The translations under genes and the position numbers were made by a program. The notes under the pieces are model-generated. The model saw nothing but the letters and a program-made list of their open reading frames with translations. It did not search any database and was not told the origin of the DNA. Below, piece by piece: positions 25,492 through 37,952 of a stretch of DNA of 64,000 nucleotides. Origin of the DNA: Rhynochetos jubatus (Eukaryota; Chordata; Aves; Eurypygiformes; Rhynochetidae); assembly GCA_027574665.1 (NCBI GenBank), contig CM050658.1:23014317-23078316 (forward strand), given 5' to 3'. Numbering within the stretch: position 1 is the stretch's first letter; each line of letters opens with the position of its first letter.

Positions 25492-26400
25492 TTTTTGGAA
25501 CTGGATCCAAAAAAACTCTGGATGAAGCCCTGTGGAAGGGGCACACAGCTGAACCAACACCCTTTACTGCACACTCCGAGTAACATAATAAACACACGGC
25601 AGCACAACAGGCCATTTCTCAAGCCACATTCTTTGATTCCTACGTTCTCCGCTGCTGATTGCTGCCTTGAAGACTCTCTCAATTGATTCTATTCTTGGCT
25701 TGACTCTTAGGAAAATTCTGTTGGAGTGCACATAGATAGTATTAAACTATCTGCCTCAAGCCTGAACAGGTCATCACAATCAAGCCCTTCCCTCCCAAGA
25801 AGTTGGGTTCTCTCCCCTTTGTCCTCCAATATAATTTCATTATTGCGGCTCAGCTGTTGTTCAGCTGATGCTTTCTGTATCTGCAAAGTGGACTTCAGCA
25901 TTGCACTGACGCTTGGGAAAACTGAAAAGACTGGGAAATACATTTTCATGAGTTTCCTTTTTCTGTTTGTCGGCAAGTATTACTTGTTTCCACTATTTTG
26001 ATTGCTGTGCTCATTACTGAAAGTTCAAGCCATTCCAGCTGTGTTTCCCCTGCACTTCAATAACACAGAGAAGTAAAAAGTGGGATGCAGTAAGTTATGC
26101 TGTAGTGTATAACATGTGATTACACCCATTTAAATAATACTGTCAATTCAGCATTGCCTCCAAGACATTGAGTGTAACTCAGCGATCACTTGAAAGCGCT
26201 AAAAATGTTTGCCAAACGCTGTACTCTGCAGCTGTCACGTACACAGCATCTACACACACACACAAAATCACACTTTAAAAGCAACATATTTCTCTGCCTC
26301 ATTGTTCAAGAGTATGAGATAGATGCCGTCTAATGCTCCTAGGCAGTGGGAACGAAGATTTCTAGAACCTAACTCTGTCTCTAATACCAACTTTCCTCTG

Positions 26401-26465
26401 CAGCTGAACAAACCGTTCTCTCCCTTCCTCTCCCTCAGTCTTTCCATCTGGAAAAATGAAGACAT
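26401..26465 (+). repeat. Possible MIR SINE remnant
   Basis: The segment contains CCTCTCCCTCAGTCTTTCCA followed by TCTGGAAAAATGAAGA. This follows the order of the MIR motif, in which CTCTGAGCCTCAGTTTCCTC is followed by ATCTGTAAAATGAGGA. The similarity is by eye over about 45 bases; a chance polypyrimidine match is possible. Confidence 0.35.
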
Positions 26466-27569
26466 TTGCATCTGTACCGTGGGCGCCTGTGCTGGGCATA
26501 TAAATCAGTAAATGTTTATAAAAACGATTTGAAGATGAAAAGTTACACATTTCTACTTTAATGCATTTATGTATATTTTATGGAACAAAACAAACCAAGA
26601 ATCCCCCCAACAAACCCCACAAACCTAGCTTCACTAAGGATCTGATCCAGAGACTGTGAAACTCAATTTCCTTAAGGTTACAGCACAGGCACCTCATGCC
26701 TGATATCAAGAATGAAGGAGTTCTCGTTGCAGCTCAAGGTGAACATCTACCAGCTATCACAACAGAAAAATCACAACAAAAGGCAGCAGCTTCAGCCCTC
26801 CTCCCCCTTCCCCACACCACATCCTAGTCATGAGTGCTGCCTAGCAATCATCCTACCTCTGATTGCTACTACTCTGAGTAACAACAGTCAGCACCCAGCT
26901 TAGTGCGGAATACTGCTGGCTTCAAGAAACCCTCGGATGGCATCATCTTGGTGCATGTTCACACTGATCACATTAGAAAACCGAGCTTTCCAACGAAGTG
27001 GCTAAAACATTTACTAAACTCCAGGCCACTCATGTATAGGGCCCATGGTTTTTTTTTTCAGAGACGTAAAAGAATGAGGAGCCTGGATTAAACGGAATTC
27101 AGCAGGATTTTTCACCTTGGCAAACGTAGCTGTTGGAGGAAATAGCCAGCTATGTTGTTTCTTGTAAGACACAAAGTTGCACAGTTCTGTCTTGCTGAAA
27201 GCAATTACTTTTTTAAAAAGGGTTTTTCTTTTCTTCCCCCCCCGCCCCCCTTCATCTCCCTTCTCATGCTCCAGGAGGTGATTTAATTTTCCAATAGGCA
27301 CAGCACGGCAGCTGATGACCTTCTACGTTTTGGCAAATGTAAAGTCTCTTCTAACAAATGCAGTGGCTTCTGCCTGGGAGAAGTCTCAAAAGAAGATCCA
27401 ATTTACCTGCAATTGTTTTTTTCCCCTAATAAAAATTCTCTCCTGGAAAATGTGAATTTCCATTGGAAGCTGTTAAGCACGCTGAAGGCTAAACCTTGGG
27501 GAAGCAATTCCATCAAAGTATTGGGAGATCAACATTACAGTTGCATAATTTACTTATTTAAACTTCCAG

Positions 27570-27648
27570 CTCCTTCCATGTACACTGAAACTCCTGGCTG
27601 TCCTTGCTTAGGATGCATTTCCTATTGTGACAGCACTGCCAGTTACAG
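27570..27648 (+). other. Candidate 79-bp exon (unproven)
   Basis: A plausible acceptor (an AT/pyrimidine tract ending AACTTCCAG) precedes 79 bases that are open in the frame giving APSMYTETPGCPCLGCISYC and a few more residues. A strong donor match, CAG followed by GTAAGAG, comes next. The predicted peptide is cysteine-rich and I do not recognise it. Entry phase is 1 and exit phase is 2. It lies on the opposite strand from the other candidate exons. A chance pairing of splice-like sites is a real alternative. Confidence 0.2.
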
Positions 27649-27689
27649 GTAAGAGTCTTAAAAACATTACGGCTGCCCATAATTTTCAT

Positions 27690-27708
27690 CCCTCCCCCTC
27701 CCTCCCCC
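27690..27708 (-). other. Canonical G-quadruplex motif on the minus strand
   Basis: The plus strand is C3-T-C5-T-C3-T-C5, so the minus strand carries four G tracts of at least three with single-A loops, the classic G-quadruplex pattern. It lies 42 bases past the candidate exon at 27570-27648. A similar but less regular C run (C8-G-C6) lies at 27236-27250. Confidence 0.7.
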
Positions 27709-30466
27709 AGCAAACTCCTGGTATACGCTAGAAAACACCCTTTCCCTTGCTTCATTGCAACAGCCTCATTCCCAGCGTTGCCCCCAGCATGAGCCTCCTT
27801 TGTTCCCAGGCAGCACGAGAGCACAGGAGAACACAAGCGATGCTGAACAGCCCAACACAACATCACTGCTGCAGCAAACTAGCAATGCCCTGCCGACACA
27901 CTAAGCAAAACTAGTATTATTTACATTAAAAAAAAAAATCTAAATTTGTTGATAGAGTAATGAAAAAATGCTCCAACTGATGCACTGTGTGCCCTTCATG
28001 AGCACCGTTTCCAACTGGCAACTGTGTATATGTAAATTGAGGGGTTTATTGCTTTGCTGCTGTTCAGCATGGGGGCCATTCACTTTTTACTGGAGTTCCT
28101 TTGGCATAAAGAGCATGACTTGACTAGTAATGAGACATGCCTCCTCCCTCTACCCTCCGTAAAAAGAATGATTTCATCAACAGGGACTTGAGTCCCTCAA
28201 GGTCCCCCCCTCAATTTGTGTACTGAAGACAAAACTTTTACACCCAACGTGCACAATCCTTACTATCCAGGTGGCAGTGAAACTAAAAACACGCGTGTGA
28301 AAGGCTCTGGATCTTCAAACATGTAATCAGGTATATCGCTACAATGAAGCTATGCATTTATAAATTCAAGAACTGTATTTTCTGCTTGAGCTGCAAAATA
28401 GTATCTTCTATTCTCATTTAATTTAGAAAAAAAAATTATCTGTGTCAGGAAAAAATTAGGGAAAACACCCCTAGATTAATGCTTTAAAATGGTACCATGT
28501 TTAGAACTAAAGGATAATTTAGTGAAAGAAAAAGTCATTTTTTAGTAGTATTTTCCTCCTCGAGCACTTAAGAAGCATGAAACAGAGTTTCTCCTCTGGT
28601 GGCTGGACCCATGGATGCTGCACACCCACCTGCTCTGAGACAAGTGGCACGTTACTCAGGAGCTCAGCACATGCAGTGGCAGACCTTCCGAAGCGCTGAC
28701 CCAAGTGATGATGGAGGAGTGCCCCACGTTTCCCCGTGGTGGTGCTGGGCTATACCCCGGGCAGTGCACAGCACCAGGAGGGACAGGAGAATTTGGACTT
28801 AGAGGAAGCCAAGGTGAATTTCCCTGCCTGTGACCTTCTCAAAGGGACAAAGGATCTCACCCCCAAATACCCTTTAAGCCACCGATGCAACGCTACTGAC
28901 ACCTCTCATTCTGCTTGAAGAAGTTCCGTATTTAGATGTCAACCTCATTTGACTCCCAGAAATCCGTTGACCAGTGGACCTTCACAGCACACAAAACAGA
29001 GGTCCAAATGTACTGGTTTCGTATCATCCCTAGCTATTCCATAGCAGAGAAACATTGCTGATGTTTGGATCAATGAACGTACGAGTCAAGGCAGTTTTCC
29101 TTCTGTTCATGAAGATCCCCATAAACAGCCACCTGGCTATGAATTTTAACTTTACTTAGGCTTATGGCTTAAGGGTGGGTTTCATTCCTTTACTTCCAAC
29201 TGTACGTAGACATTAAAAGATCCACAAGACCACCATCTCCAGATCAAACTACTGTGTACAGACGCAAAGCACTGACTTTTTGACAGGCAGCACATAGGAG
29301 AGCTTTGGTTTTTAAATGGGAATCTCGCAATTTTCTGCCCTGGGTGCTGGTGGCAGCTCCGATTTCTGCTTCGTTTGTTCTGACCATCCACCAGCTTTGA
29401 CAGAACACAGTCAAACCAAATCCAGAGCACTTTAAAGTAACTGGTACTTGGGAAAAATAGCAACAATTAATGATAGTAGACTGTACCTTTTTATTTTAAC
29501 GGGGTATTAATCTAATAGTTTTTAAATCAAATGACACTGACAGGAATTAACAAATCTGTTCTAAAAACCATTAAGCACAAGAAATTTATTATATATACTA
29601 AGAAATACAAAAAACCCCAAGCTAAACTCTCAACCTCTCCATCCACATGCTCTAGCTATCCATTATATAACCACAGAGCACCTGCACACCCAGGCCAGCC
29701 CAAGAGCGGTGCTTTGGGAACTCTGTTAGGAGTCTGCTTACAGTTCTGTCCCCTGATTCCACATGCTCCTGTGCACAGGACAGACAGGAGACTGGTTTTT
29801 TTACTAATGGTTTGCATGACAAGCCCTCCGTTAACAACTGCATAGATTGCAGGCGATTCACAAAAGGATTTTGCTTCCTGAAACATTCTGCTCCCTCTGC
29901 TGTAGGACTGTTTATCGGTCTGGCGATTTACTTAAAAGCAGATTCACAAAGAAGAATAAATACATCCAGCGACAAAATTAACAGAAATGCACCAGAAAGG
30001 ATTCGGGGTGGGCACAGACTTGATTGACTAAATGCAAATAAGAAACCTGAACCTACAGCCTAGAATCAATGCTAGCGATCTACATAACACAGCACATCAG
30101 CTACGATGATTAACACGCTCATTTTTTTGCTGAGAACTCGATATGCATTTACAAGAATGAAACCCGGCATTTCGTTAATTCTAGCAAGTTCAGTGGACAG
30201 CTTTGCCTGGAAAAGCCTGGTTTTCTGTCATTTTAAGGAAAGCAAAACCTTTGTACATGACTACTTCAGGCATAACAGAAAGCTACAGAATTAGAAAATG
30301 TCATCTGCTGCACCTAGGAAGCCTTGTTTTGCCTCCCCCCCGCCCAATACATGCACGAACAGAATGTATTAATGTTTTCCTCCGCCGTTAGCCCGATACA
30401 TTAAATCATTCTCTCTGTAGCGAAGCTACTGCTGCAGCAACTTCCTGCACTGCATCATTCACCTAC

Positions 30467-30714
30467 CTCTGACTTCATTGTTCCACGGGCCGTGAATAAA
30501 TGAAATCAAACACCCAGGTGGAGCTGTCACAGTTTCCCATTGCGGTGGCCGTGCGGCAATAACATCAGGAGAGGTAGCTGGTGCTCCAGGAGGATGCAGC
30601 TGGGTCAGCGCCTCGTTATGGAGCAGGGAAGTGCAGGGCTCTTCGCTGACTGATAGACTGTACTGATCAGCAAATTTACCTAATGTCGCTGTGATGGGCC
30701 GGACCGCGTAGCTT
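30467..30714 (-). other. Candidate 248-bp coding exon (unproven)
   Basis: Read on the minus strand, this CpG-containing segment has an uninterrupted frame of 82 codons. It begins SYAVRPITATLGKFADQYSL and ends with GCLISFIHGPWNNEVR before a good donor match, CAGAG followed by GTAGGTGA. The frame has no ATG near its start, so it would be an internal exon. The upstream AG (GAGCAG) lacks a strong pyrimidine tract, which is the weak point; another AG (ACATTAG) lies inside. The surrounding 30.36-30.78 kb is CpG-rich for this window. Exit phase 1 fits the candidate micro-exon at 20648-20686. I do not recognise the peptide. A chance open frame in GC-richer DNA is a realistic alternative. Confidence 0.2.
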
Positions 30715-32299
30715 CTGCTCAGCAGCTTTCATACCCGAACGTACCCTGAGACATGCCACAGCTCTACGGCAATTCCGGCTAGTAAGCAATCTCACTGCAA
30801 GGTCAGTGCCCTTTTCAGCCTTATGAGACGTATCAGACAGCTTAAGCAGCAGATGCCAGGCTGTATGAAAACATGATGGTACTTCTGCTTTCCCAGAAAT
30901 AAATCACTTGCTAAATTTGATGCTAATTCTCAGGTACTATACAACTCCTATACTGCTCAGCCCAAAATGGGGTATGTATCCCACTTACTTTGGAACAATA
31001 CCAGCGATGCATAAGCATCAAAATGCCGTAGCATAACTTTTATGCCTAAGCAGACAGTATTTTATCTTCTAATAATGATTTTATTCATTTTTTAAATCTT
31101 CTTACACATCACCGAACCAGACAGAATAGATATCAGCCTCCCTGAGCTCCCACCGTATTTCTTGAACTCTGCCCACTGCCTCTGTCAGACTTCTGCGTGT
31201 CACTGCAAGTGCTGAAGTGCAGCTCTTCACTACTGTTTCAACATGGTCGGGTGCTCGGCACCCTTCACTGAAAAATGTACTACTCAGGCCTCTCCAGCCT
31301 TCAGAGGAAAACATTTTTCCCCATCTCTTTTTTTGGCAAAGTATCTCCTTTAACACTGAAATGCGGATTTTGTGTTTGCTGTTACTGCGGCATTTTCTAT
31401 GAAATAAGACCCAAAGCATGGGCTAGATTGCTGGCATTTCTTTGTGTAGGGCAGCCCGAAGCAGTTTAGGTTTTAAAGTCATAAATTACGTAAAAAAGCA
31501 ACATTTTGGTTTTTACACTGTTTCCCTTTAACTCAGGCACCTTGAGCTTAGCTTTTACCCATGTTCATTTAGAAGCTCAGACACTGCCAAGCCAGCCCCA
31601 AGTAATGCTCACTAGCTGCCACGGGTCAAACAGCAGCAAATCACAGACATAGTGAAACAAAAACAAACTGGAAGCTGTTCAACCAAACGCCAGGTATTTT
31701 CCACCGTTTTGTCAGAGGCTTTGATGTCCCCTGTAAAGGTAAATTTTTGAACGAAAGCTTCTCAACTACTTTTCCGGAGTGTAGCATACAGATGTAGTGG
31801 TAGATTAGGAGCTTTGCATTAGCAGCATAATAAATAGAAATAATAGATGAAGTACTACGTGTCAGATATCAGTATAGCATGTGTTATGATAGTATCTGAC
31901 TACATAATGCTAGTGAGTGTATTTAGCCAGAGAGGTACGTGTCCCTGTCCCTGTTTGGGACAGAAATGCTGTGAATTCAGCCAGACTGAGCTTGGAGCCC
32001 AAGGGTTTTGACATCCTTTTACCAAATCTGAGAGGGAGTACAGTGTACTGCTTCACTCTGTACTTCTCCGACTTCTCTGATCACAAAATTATTTCATTCA
32101 GCTTGATTAGTTTTCGGGGGTAGTATTACTAATGGTTACTTTCAGAGACCCTGTCAGCAGAGGAGGACTGGAAGCTCTTCCCAGAACTGAGAAGTCCGGC
32201 AGAAGTCAAGTGACCTTCAGGGGGGACAGACAGGGTTTTCCCTTTGTGACAAACCGCACCATACAGGAAATCGCAAGGTATCTGAAAACCAGACTGTCA

Positions 32300-32660
32300 C
32301 ATCAGGCTGCAACGTTTGAACTCCCCCGTATCAAACCACGCACGTCGTTTGTAGGCTGTTCACTCTCCTTCCCTACTCCGCGCACCCGCTCTCCCCTTGG
32401 TACCTCCTCACTGAAGGGGAGGTCTTTACGGCTTTCTGTCACAGGGACTCGCCCCTCACCACCCACTCCCTTGTACTGTTCCAACCTTCCAGAACCTCCG
32501 CAAGGATGCGTGAAGTGGATGCTTTTTATGAGACAGAAGTAGTGCGCTCAGAAGGCTAGAGTGCTGACGTGCATCCCCAGACAAATCCCTTCCGCAGCCA
32601 AGGGAGCTCGCTGCAGCGCCAGCGTGTTCCCAACGCGTAAACATGGCCACACACAAGCAT
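32300..32660. promoter_or_regulatory. CpG-rich patch, possible regulatory or exonic DNA
   Basis: About 20 CpGs occur in about 360 bases of roughly 53% GC by eye, well above the surrounding sequence. A 136-codon plus-strand frame (32132-32542) overlaps it, but its product is rich in Ser, Pro and Arg without any recognisable domain, and I do not call it a gene. No splice-bounded exon stands out. Confidence 0.3.
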
Positions 32661-33590
32661 GAAGGAAAGTGTTCAACCAGGGCAGGGAATACAGAGGGAC
32701 TAAAAGGATGTATGAGCACACCTGTGTGTTGGGCTCCTACCTCGCTCTCTCCACCACTCCCAAGCATGGCTTCGGCATAACTCCAAGAGCTCTAGTGCAA
32801 CCAGAACCTCTTTACTGCCTCCCTCAGATCTTTCTGTTGGAAGACAGCGTGTCCAGAGACACTTCTCAGCACATTTCTGCATACAAGTGATCCGTGACAG
32901 CTTCCCTCCATCGCTGTCGTCATGTGATTTGTCATCAAACAACAAAGCATTCTCCTCCGTAGCTCAAGGCCAACACACACACAACCGGCATCCGAGGCAG
33001 AGCTGCCCAGTGAACGGAGGGTCGTGCTGCTACGCACCCTCCTGCACCATCGCTGCCTCAGGAACGGCCTTCCAGTAGAGACGTCAAAAAAGAATGGGGG
33101 GAAAAAGCCTAAATTCAAAACCCAAGTGTGCTGCCTTTCCAAAACCCACACTGCAAGCCCTTAAAAGCTTGCTTTGGCTTTCCCTGTGGAAAACTGGAGA
33201 TTGTTTCTGTGGTTTTCCCTGCACTGCTAAAGCTGTTCTGGGAGACAGAGGAGGTCATTGTTTCATAAGAGCTGATTTACTTTTCTTGATGTTTTCTACT
33301 TGGAACTTCCTAACAGTTCAGTGACCTCGGCCTGTTTTAAAGCAAATCAGTTGTGATATCACCATGATGACTTTGACCTTCAGAGACAGAAAACATGGTA
33401 CTGCAGAGCTGAGACACCTGGGATCAGGCACAGATGCATGAGGATAAGCAGTTGCGCTATGAGGAAGCCAAAAGGGCTCTGTGGTCCCAGGAAAAGGATT
33501 AATACTGAAAGTGGCCAGTTTGCTTTTAGATAGCATCATTTTTTCCTCTTATATGAGCTAAAAGTCTAGCACCTTCTCAGGTAAGACTCC

Positions 33591-33621
33591 GAGAAAGTCA
33601 AAGGAGAAAGTCAAAGGAGAA
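33591..33621. repeat. 13-bp tandem duplication
   Basis: GAGAAAGTCAAAG occurs twice in tandem, followed by a partial third copy (GAGAA). Confidence 0.9.
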
Positions 33622-35329
33622 TCTGATCCTACTTTTATTTACCTCTGTAAAGTCAGGGAAATACTAATTTGTATTTATCAGAGTTATCCTTGTCCTAAAC
33701 CAGACCCTTAGACAAGATAAAGTGCCAGAAAGTTTTGCCTCGAATGGATACAGATTGCAATTTGCAGCTAAAAGGGCATTAACCTTAAATGCATTATGCT
33801 TCCTTTCTCCACTTGGACATGAACAATCCGTCTGTATAGCTTACATTTTGTGTGCTCCAGGACTGTGAACGGTGCCAGACGGACCATTTTGGTTCTGTTT
33901 AGCCACTGAGGAAAACCCATATACAAGCCCTCTTGACACTGCCTCAGGCATGCGCACGCAGAGCGTGTGTTAGTTTATATTTTAACACATGCTAAGGAAA
34001 GAATTCCAAGTTCTTCCCCAAAGAGAACACATCCTATAGAAGCACTGCCTTGTCTACAAGCAGTCTGGCAGTCATGCGAGCCAACATACCTGCTGTGCTA
34101 TCAGTGACCGTTGCTGCAATCTACTCAACGCAAAACGAGACCAACCAATTCTGACTTCCACTAAGCATGCTTATTTTCTTGGGAAAACTTAGTCTTGAGC
34201 ATTGGATCACAGCCAAACATTGCCTTGGTCCTCCAGTACAACTGACTGCATTCCAGAGCCAAAACATGCCAGCTTAGTCGATCTAATTTAGCGCCGGAGC
34301 GTCTGGCCTGAAAGTTACTGTGAATGGGGTGGATTTGAGGTTGGAGGTGAAGTGCAAGGCTTCCTGGTCCTAGCACCTACCAGAATGTTTCTCTAGCTCA
34401 CAGATACAACTGCAAAAGGTCTTGGCACCTTCATGGATCCACAAAAGCTTTCCTATGTATTCCATAAGCATATTAAAAGAAGCAGATAATCTCTATGCAA
34501 ATGTTACCTGCTGGGTGTGACAATTAGTGCCTCTAATAGTATAGGAGGGAAACTAATTCACTCTCAAAGAGAAATTTATTTTGATTACCATTTTTTCACC
34601 AGAATCTCACATTATTTACTTTCTGAGATAACTTCAAACCCATTTTTTTCTGTTCTGGATTCCACTGCCAACACAGAGCTGAAGGTAACCTGCATATGCT
34701 GCCACATACGGTGTGATTCCAACTACCTTTAGAATAATGCCCAGTCAAGTGATAAGACATTAATACATGGAAGGTTTGAAATCAGAGGACAGACAGAGCA
34801 GTTTTAGCTATGTTGTTGGAAATAATTTAACATTAGCAATGGAGATATAAAAGAACAAGAAGATTTCATCGCTGCTTTCTGCGGAAACTAATGAATCCCA
34901 TACGCTGATGCCTTCCCAGCTAGCCTGCACGGAGGAGAAACTTGGGAAATGAAACAAAGCTCTGTCAGTGCTGCACTACATGGAAACTGATGTCTTTGGG
35001 AAATAGAGTCAAATATATACTGTTCCTTATATACAGATATATATCATCTTTTTTCCCATAGTGGCCATTTTCTTTGCAGAAGCAACAGTAAATTAAACCA
35101 CGAGCTGTGAGGGTGTAGCAGTCAGCTCCACGGAAGCTGCAAAGGCTGCAGTGCTGCTGAAGATGCCTTTGTATCTTGCTTTCCCCTCCTGAGGTTTGAG
35201 GCTGTACTTCAGTCAAACCTTTCTGCAGACAAGGACTCTTGTGGTGCTATTACATCTGAAATGGCAGAAGACATTTTACACTTCAAAGAAGGAGCTGCTG
35301 ACCAGTAAAACAGCTGACTGAAGAAGGCA

Positions 35330-35382
35330 ACAGCTTTTATCATCATCTGTATTTCAAAGGTGGGGAAATTGAGGCAAAACCC
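35330..35382 (-). repeat. Possible MIR SINE remnant
   Basis: The plus strand reads TTATCATCATCTGTATTTCA followed by AAGGTGGGGAAATTGAGGCA. This closely follows the reverse-complement MIR motif, in which a TTTTACAGATGGGGAAACTG run is followed by AGGCA. It is the clearest of the four MIR-like stretches in the window, but is still identified only by eye. Confidence 0.45.
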
Positions 35383-37928
35383 CCTCAAAACCCAACCCTA
35401 AAACATTAGAGGCAAGAATCTTGGTTAAGAGTTGCTGCACCCCTCATTCCTTCACTGAAACTAAAACACAAACAAGCAGTAGGTCTTCAACTGCTAAACA
35501 GCCTTCGCAGCGTGACAGCAGAATCATCCTGATGCCCATCCAAGTTTGCACCCTGCTCTCCTTACGCATGTCAGTAACTACATTTGTCGTTACCTGCAGA
35601 GTATGGCAAGGGTGACGCGGTGCATTTCTCCTGTATACATGAGAATGATTCTTAGCCCATTGTTCGGACCGGTATTTCCTTTCCAGAGGAAGAGATCAAT
35701 TCGTCCATTTAAGGTAAAGCCGTTGGCTTCTTGTCGTGGGAGGCTGTCACAGTCACTGGTAACATTACCACTGCTGGCTTTGGAGAGACGCCTTTTGTCA
35801 TTCTGCTGTAGTTTATTTGATATACGGTCATTTCTTTAGTGATGCAGTCTCAACCACATACTCCTTATTTCCCAATTGGAAGTTAATTGCTGGCAGGGTA
35901 TACATTTAGGGGAGGATAAGAGACAATGAAGACAAGCCTGACTGCAGTCATTACACGCTATGATCAGAGCAATCATAAATAAAACAAACCCGCTTGAGAT
36001 TAATAAAACCAGTCATAACTGTGTGAAATAATTTGAAAGATAAAGCAGATTTAGATGTAGACACAAATATATTTGAAAGAAATACATCAAGCAGTTACCC
36101 GATAACATTTTCGATGCAGTGCAATTTAAATTTGGATCTAACAATTACGTACTCACGTCTGACTCAACACAACTAGACCACGTTTCTAAATATCCAAGTC
36201 TTTTGCAAGGATTTAACCTCTGTTATTTGGTTGATTTCTGCCTAGTTCTTTCTTGTGGAGGCTGCTCATCCTCAGAAACCATTCTTCCCTCCTTACTTAT
36301 CCGTGCTCCAGTATCTCCCCAGAGAAGGGTAGTTCCATGAATTCCCTTTCCACCTCTGGGAGCATCGCATGTTTGTGGTCCCTGATGCAATGCTCAGCTT
36401 TCGCAGATCGTGGCTCCCCATCTTTCACCCTCCTGTGCTACACAGCTCATTTACAGTAAAACCCCAGGGGATTTTCACTGCTGCTTCACACTGCTGCCTT
36501 TTCCATTCTTGCTACTTCTGCCTTCTCACAGGGCGCTTCCCTGTCACGTTTCATTTGCTCCAGCTTCTCATTCTCTTCTCCCTGCGGCTTTTGGAAGATT
36601 CTCATCAACCTTTCCTACAGGTACTGCACCTGAAGTGCTCCCCAAGACCTGAAGTTACTGCTGCTGCTACTGATTTCTTTTGATTTTTTCCTTCCACCCA
36701 AACTCACCATCTTGGTTACTATATTTGGAACAGATGATTGATTATTGTTATGCTTTAGTTACTAAGTGAAGGAGGGGCTCTATTTTAGTTGCACTAGGAG
36801 GTGCTTCCAGTACAAGATAACGTTAGGCTAAGCCCCCTGTGCCTTACAAATACGCCACTTCAATATGGCTATTCACTCAAGAAAGCAAAGTGAATCTGAT
36901 CCTTCTCCCCAGTCTGCAGTTCTTTCATCTTTTCTTTTCTTTTTATTCTACACCTACAGCAACAAAAGAGAAAAAACTAGATTTAATTTTCAAGACGTCT
37001 ACGTATGTAGCTATAGCTTGTTAAGGTTTCCCTGCACAGACTGTTCATTTGTATCCCCTCAGAACTGGTCCAAAATCCAAGTTACAGAAAATCAGCTGTA
37101 GAGCCTGTATCCAATGACTATACAGTCATGATTGATATTAAATTTTAATAGTCAGCTATGACTAAATGAGATAAGGATATTACAAAGAATGAAGTTCATA
37201 ATAAAATTCATTATGCAAGGTCCAATTTGCAAAAAGCAGCTCATCTCTTTCACACAGGGAACATCGCTCTGACTTGAAAAAAAGCTTTTGAATGTGAATC
37301 ATTCAGATCTGCTTTTTTTGTTGTTGAGATTTTCAGTTTGGTGGGGTTTTTTTTTTTGTTTGTTTGTTTTTTTAAACTAATTTGTTTAGAAAAGAGAGGT
37401 TCAGCTTAAGAACAGCCCAAAGAAAAAAAATGCAAGGAAAACACTGCCCTAAACTGAAAATAAGGGCTAACAAATTCTTGTATTTTCTTACAAACGGCAT
37501 TACCTCTGTACACAATTGGAGCACTCAGGTATCCTGGGCTTGACTTGCTTCGACAGAAGGTCCAGCAGTCAGAAGGCTGCCAACGTTCAACAGATTGCAA
37601 TAAAATTAGTTATACCTCATTATGATTTGGAAGACAGTAATCTAGCCACCTAGGGTGAATGAAATGTCGTGTGGCAATGCCTTTATCATGGGTGTCTTTT
37701 TATTATGTGCATATTAAAAGCAGGATGTTTTTGTCTATTACAGGGCAGTTTGACAGTAACGTCACTTCTGTCCCACCAAGTGATTGACGGAGAAGCGTAG
37801 TCCTTATGTCTGCTCAAGGTCAAAACTTTGTAGACAGCTTTTGCTTTGCTGGACAATTATTTGGATTGTTTGACTGGACTAGAGGCTTGCATAGTTCCAA
37901 GAAGCCACATTATCTAAAACAGAAATAT

Positions 37929-37952
37929 TTTGAAGAAAATATTTTCTTCAAA
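37929..37952. repeat. Perfect 24-bp palindrome
   Basis: The half-site TTTGAAGAAAAT is followed directly by its exact reverse complement, with no spacer, centred between 37940 and 37941. The flanking bases are also AT-rich and contain more ATATTTGAA-like words. It could extrude as a small cruciform, or be a chance event in AT-rich DNA. Confidence 0.85.

Noticed and set aside
33630..33680. Possible MIR remnant around TACCTCTGTAAAGTCAGGGA
   Set aside because: Only one short word matches; the flanks do not follow the MIR order.
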